DNA from: JBHIEE01 sp046760445
Lineage (GTDB): Bacteria > Acidobacteriota > Aminicenantia > JdFR-78
Assembly (NCBI GenBank): GCA_046760445.1
Contig: JBHIEE010000060.1
Span: 1 to 17,318 of the forward strand
Reading direction: 5' to 3'
Length of the DNA stretch: 17,318 nucleotides
Shown: positions 14,862 through 17,318 of the stretch, in pieces
How the letters are laid out: each line of letters opens with the position of its first letter
Numbering within the stretch: the first letter of the stretch is position 1
Position numbers and translations under genes: made by a program
The notes under the pieces: generated by a model
Database searches by the model: none
What the model saw: only the letters and a program-made list of their open reading frames with translations
What the model was told of the DNA's origin: nothing

Positions 14862-14937
14862 GGATTAAAGGATTCGAGGATTCAAGGAGTCAAGGATTCA
14901 AGTGTAAAATTATCATTTGACTCCTTGAATCCTTCCC
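14862..14937 (+). repeat. Iteron palindrome, copy 2 (uninterrupted)
   Basis: Five direct 8-bp units (GGATTAAA, GGATTCGA, GGATTCAA, GGAGTCAA, GGATTCAA; 14862-14901) precede a spacer GTGTAAAATTATCAT (14902-14916). Two inverted units follow: TTGACTCC (14917-14924) and TTGAATCC (14925-14932), then TTCCC. The inner arms 14878-14893 and 14917-14932 are perfectly complementary over 16 bases. It fills nearly all of the accD-folC gap. Confidence 0.8.
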
Positions 14938-14947
14938 CTTTTTTAAT

Positions 14948-15742
14948 TTATTGAGGCTTATTAAGGAAAAGCCTCAAGGCTTTGATTAAATATTGACGCA
15001 GATGTTTTCTTTCAACTACATCATCTAAAAGGCCATGTTTTAACAAGAATTCTGATTTTTGGAAATCTTTAGGCAGCTTTTCCCGAATAGTTTGTTCTAT
15101 TACTCGAGGTCCAGCGAAACCAATAAGGGCATAAGGCTCAGCAATATTTATATCTCCTAACATAGCAAAACTGGCAGTTACTCCTCCTGTAGTGGGATCG
15201 CACAGAATTGAAATAAAAGGAATTTTAAGCTCTTCTAATCTTGCTAAGGCAGAACTTGTTTTAGCTAACTGCATTAAAGAGAGAACGCCTTCCTGCATTC
15301 TTGCTCCACCAGAGCAAGAAATTATTATTAAGGGTTTTTTTTCTGCCGCTGCTCTTTCTATTGCTCTGGTTATTCTTTCCCCAACAACTGAACCCATACT
15401 ACCCCCAATAAAGTTGAAATCCATAATAGACATAATTACCGGAATTCCATCAATTGTTCCTGTCACGTTAATCATTGCTTCTGATAATGATGTTTTTTTT
15501 TGATTTTCTTTGATTCTTTCTGAATATTTTTTACTATCTTCAAAATTTAGAGGGTCTGTTGGTTGAATTTCTTCATCCATTACTTGCCAGTTATTTTTGT
15601 CAAGCAGAAAAGAAGCACGCTGATGGGCAGTTAAGCGATAATGGTAATTACATGAAGGGCACACAAATAAATTATCTATTATATCCTGTTTATACAGAAT
15701 TTTCTGACAATTATTGCATCTGATCCATAAACTTCTTTCCAT
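14948..15742 (-). CDS. accD: Acetyl-CoA carboxylase carboxyltransferase subunit beta
   Basis: Beta subunit of the carboxyltransferase that transfers CO2 from biotin to acetyl-CoA, making malonyl-CoA for fatty acid synthesis; works with AccA. The 264 residues include the N-terminal zinc ribbon (C9, C12, C28, C31, spaced CX2C-15-CX2C) and the crotonase-like carboxyltransferase core. That core shows FNFIGGSMGSVVGERI, SGGARMQEG (oxyanion loop), DPTTGGVTASFAMLGD and IGFAGPRVIEQT. accA, accB and accC are not in the window. It follows the coiled-coil gene by 33 bases and has a weak ribosome site. folC follows after the iteron repeat. Confidence 0.96.
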   Translation of the reverse strand: MERSLWIRCNNCQKILYKQDIIDNLFVCPSCNYHYRLTAHQRASFLLDKNNWQVMDEEIQPTDPLNFEDSKKYSERIKENQKKTSLSEAMINVTGTIDGIPVIMSIMDFNFIGGSMGSVVGERITRAIERAAAEKKPLIIISCSGGARMQEGVLSLMQLAKTSSALARLEELKIPFISILCDPTTGGVTASFAMLGDINIAEPYALIGFAGPRVIEQTIREKLPKDFQKSEFLLKHGLLDDVVERKHLRQYLIKALRLFLNKPQ

Positions 15743-15775
15743 CTGTTAGATTTTTCTGATCGAGACAGGTTAAAA

Positions 15776-16027
15776 TTACTTAGCCGGAACTTCAGGAGAT
15801 TTTTCTTCTTCTTCTTCTGAAGCAAACTCGTTTTCTACTCCTAATAGCTTAACTGCTCCATCATAAATCTGACGGATGGATTTTTTAGTCGCCTGGAGAT
15901 CCGCTAATTTTTCTCTTATTTTCTGGAGCTCCTTTTCCATTTGAGTATCAATTTCTTCGAGTTGCTTTTTAGATTCCTCCAATGTCTTTCTATAGAATTG
16001 TTCTTGTTCTTTACTCAATCCTCCCAT
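15776..16027 (-). CDS. Small coiled-coil protein of unknown function
   Basis: An 83-residue charged protein that I do not recognise. Residues about 5-60 (KEQEQFYRKTLEESKKQLEE ... ADLQATKK) have strong heptad spacing of Leu and Ile and should form one long helix or coiled coil. The tail is acidic (SEEEEEK) and ends in PEVPAK. There is no signal peptide or membrane helix, so it should be cytoplasmic. AAAGGAG lies about 9 bases before the ATG, supporting translation. It is 26 bases downstream of the kinase-TonB gene and 33 upstream of accD. A role as a partner or substrate of the kinase is conceivable from position only. Confidence 0.75.
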   Translation of the reverse strand: MGGLSKEQEQFYRKTLEESKKQLEEIDTQMEKELQKIREKLADLQATKKSIRQIYDGAVKLLGVENEFASEEEEEKSPEVPAK

Positions 16028-16053
16028 TTTGTTTTACTCCTTTGACTAAAATT

Positions 16054-17318
16054 TTATTCTTTCTTAAATCCGATAACGATAGATTTCCAGACTTTTACTC
16101 TTACTCCATCTTTTAATGCTGGCTTAAATTTCCATTGCTTAACAGCTTTTGTCGCTGCTTCATTTAGCCCATAGGGACCTTTAATTCCTCGAAGGAGTGC
16201 TGCACTTACTACATCTCCATTTTCTGAAATTAAAACATTTACTATTACTGTCCCAGTTATACCCATTTTTTCAGCTAAAGGAGGATATTCTGGATCCACC
16301 ATTTTGACTATAACAGGAGGAGTATCCACATGGGTTAATGGAACTATTTCTCCTACTTTGGTTTTTGGTTTTTCAGCAGGTTTTTTGGGAGCAGGTTCTT
16401 CAGGTGGAGTTTTCGGTGACTCTGGAGGAGTAGTAGGTTCCGCTGGAACTACTGGTTTTTCTTCTTGAGGAGGAGTTTCAGATATTTCTGATTCTTCAGT
16501 TTCGGGTGTCTCTGGTTTTTCTTCTGGAGGTGGTGGTACCTCCACAGCTGGAGGAATGATTGTTGGACTTGTTTTTTCAACTCTTCTCATAGGGGTAGGA
16601 GATGGAGTTCTTACTGGTGGTTGCTCTGCCGAAGGAGCTTCTTTTGATGGCTCGGGAGTCGTTTCCTCCAGGGGTGCAGGTTCCGTAATTTGTGTTTCTT
16701 TTTGTTCAAGTGGAGCTTCTTTTTGAGGAATGGCTAAAGTGAGAGGGACTTCTTTTTCTTTAGAAGGAGGGACAACTGGTTTTTTGGATTGGATAAAATA
16801 AAACACTCCTCCTCCAGCTAACAGAGCAACTACTATTACCCCAACAATTAATGGAGCAATAGATTTCTTTTTTTCTTGATATTCAGCAAATGGAACTTCT
16901 TTTTCCTTTTTAATTTTAATTTCTTCTTTAATTTTAATTTCTTCTTTTTCTTCAGGAATGCTTGGAGGGACAACTGGTTTTATTTCCTCTCGAATTTCTT
17001 TAGCCTCAGCTTTTTTAGGGGGAAATTTCGGTGCTTTCAATGCCTCAATAATAATTCCTTTCTTGGAAATTTCATCTGAATAGAGATCTGCCATAAATTG
17101 AGCAATTTCAACATAAGTGGAGAGCTCTCCTTTATAGGAAAGAATAAACTTCTCTAAATCTTTTTTAAGTTCACCCGCATTCTGATATCTTTTTTCTGGT
17201 TCATATTGGAGAGCTTTTAAAATAATATTCTCTAATTCCTCTGGAATATCTGGATTCTTCCGAGAAGGAGGAATGATTTCTCCTCTTCGAACTTTATCCA
17301 GAATAACGACATCACTCT
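16054..17318 (-). CDS. Ser/Thr protein kinase - TonB C-terminal fusion (N-terminus beyond window)
   Basis: Open from the right edge with no stop: 421 complete codons including the stop, in phase with 17316. Fragment residues 1-58 are the end of a eukaryote-like Ser/Thr kinase C-lobe: NPDIPEELENIILKAL, then EPEKRYQNAGELKKDLEKF, with R43 as the subdomain XI Arg. Residues 59-85 (STYVEIAQFMADLYSDEI) resemble the juxtakinase tail of bacterial kinases of this type. A charged linker leads to one membrane helix (about 154-176, PLIVGVIVVALLAGGGVFYF). A long Pro/Glu/Thr-rich segment (to about 320) follows, then a TonB C-terminal domain (about 336-420) with DPEYPPLAEKMGITGTVIV, ENGDVV and AVKQWKFKPAL. 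The Met at 17094 is an internal residue, not the start. The expected topology is kinase inside and TonB_C in the periplasm. The membrane helix lacks TonB's usual Ser/His signature. Confidence 0.85.
   Translation of the reverse strand, partial: SDVVILDKVRRGEIIPPSRKNPDIPEELENIILKALQYEPEKRYQNAGELKKDLEKFILSYKGELSTYVEIAQFMADLYSDEISKKGIIIEALKAPKFPPKKAEAKEIREEIKPVVPPSIPEEKEEIKIKEEIKIKKEKEVPFAEYQEKKKSIAPLIVGVIVVALLAGGGVFYFIQSKKPVVPPSKEKEVPLTLAIPQKEAPLEQKETQITEPAPLEETTPEPSKEAPSAEQPPVRTPSPTPMRRVEKTSPTIIPPAVEVPPPPEEKPETPETEESEISETPPQEEKPVVPAEPTTPPESPKTPPEEPAPKKPAEKPKTKVGEIVPLTHVDTPPVIVKMVDPEYPPLAEKMGITGTVIVNVLISENGDVVSAALLRGIKGPYGLNEAATKAVKQWKFKPALKDGVRVKVWKSIVIGFKKE

Noticed and set aside
16876..17079. 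Phe/Asn-rich plus-strand frame
   Set aside because: Antisense of the Lys/Glu-rich cytoplasmic linker of the kinase-TonB protein.
16054..17094. A stand-alone TonB protein starting at the Met at 17094
   Set aside because: The frame is open upstream to the window edge and encodes recognisable kinase C-lobe sequence; there is also no Shine-Dalgarno sequence at that Met.

Overview
The window is an AT-rich, densely packed chromosomal segment from a diderm (outer-membrane) bacterium. An LptE-type LPS-assembly lipoprotein, a periplasmic TonB C-terminal domain and a signal-peptide protein point to the cell type. Gene pairs such as leuS-lptE-holA and accD-folC are ancient and also occur in Proteobacteria, so order alone does not fix the lineage. 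The gene set, the eukaryote-like Ser/Thr kinase and the intergenic 7-8 bp repeat 'grammar' look to me like an uncultivated candidate phylum (Omnitrophota-like or a similar lineage). That is inference from style, not a placement.

Layout. 1-236: non-coding sequence with a dispersed repeat and a near-consensus promoter whose predicted start lies at the ftsY ATG. 237-4044 (+): ftsY-ribD-ribE-ribBA, overlapping or tightly spaced, the first three steps' worth of riboflavin genes without ribH. 4045-4418: a repeat-rich convergent gap. 4419-6436 (-): dtd and murJ, with murJ first in transcription and an ATGA overlap. 6495-6773 (+): rpsT, divergent from murJ and convergent with holA. 6779-10941 (-): leuS, an iteron repeat, lptE and holA. 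10942-11387: the leuS promoter and a decayed epimerase fragment. 11388-13446 (-): an MscS channel and a secreted protein with a duplicated domain, which has its own promoter. 13560-17318 (-): a Ser/Thr kinase-TonB fusion (cut by the window edge), a small coiled-coil protein, accD, a second iteron repeat and folC.

How they work together. FtsY (membrane targeting) shares a transcript with riboflavin synthesis. MurJ, LptE, MscS and the kinase-TonB protein all concern the envelope. AccD and FolC supply malonyl-CoA and folates. LeuS, Dtd and bS20 serve translation, and HolA serves replication.

The most unusual items are (i) the C-lobe of a Ser/Thr kinase fused through one membrane helix and a Pro/Glu-rich linker to a TonB C-terminal domain; (ii) two copies of an intergenic element built from 8-bp iterons in direct then inverted orientation, one of them split exactly at a unit boundary by a 38-bp GC-rich hairpin; (iii) a leaderless-looking ftsY promoter driving a rib operon that lacks ribH and any FMN riboswitch; and (iv) a RibBA with His-to-Gln and Glu-to-Gln changes in the signature motifs of its two halves.
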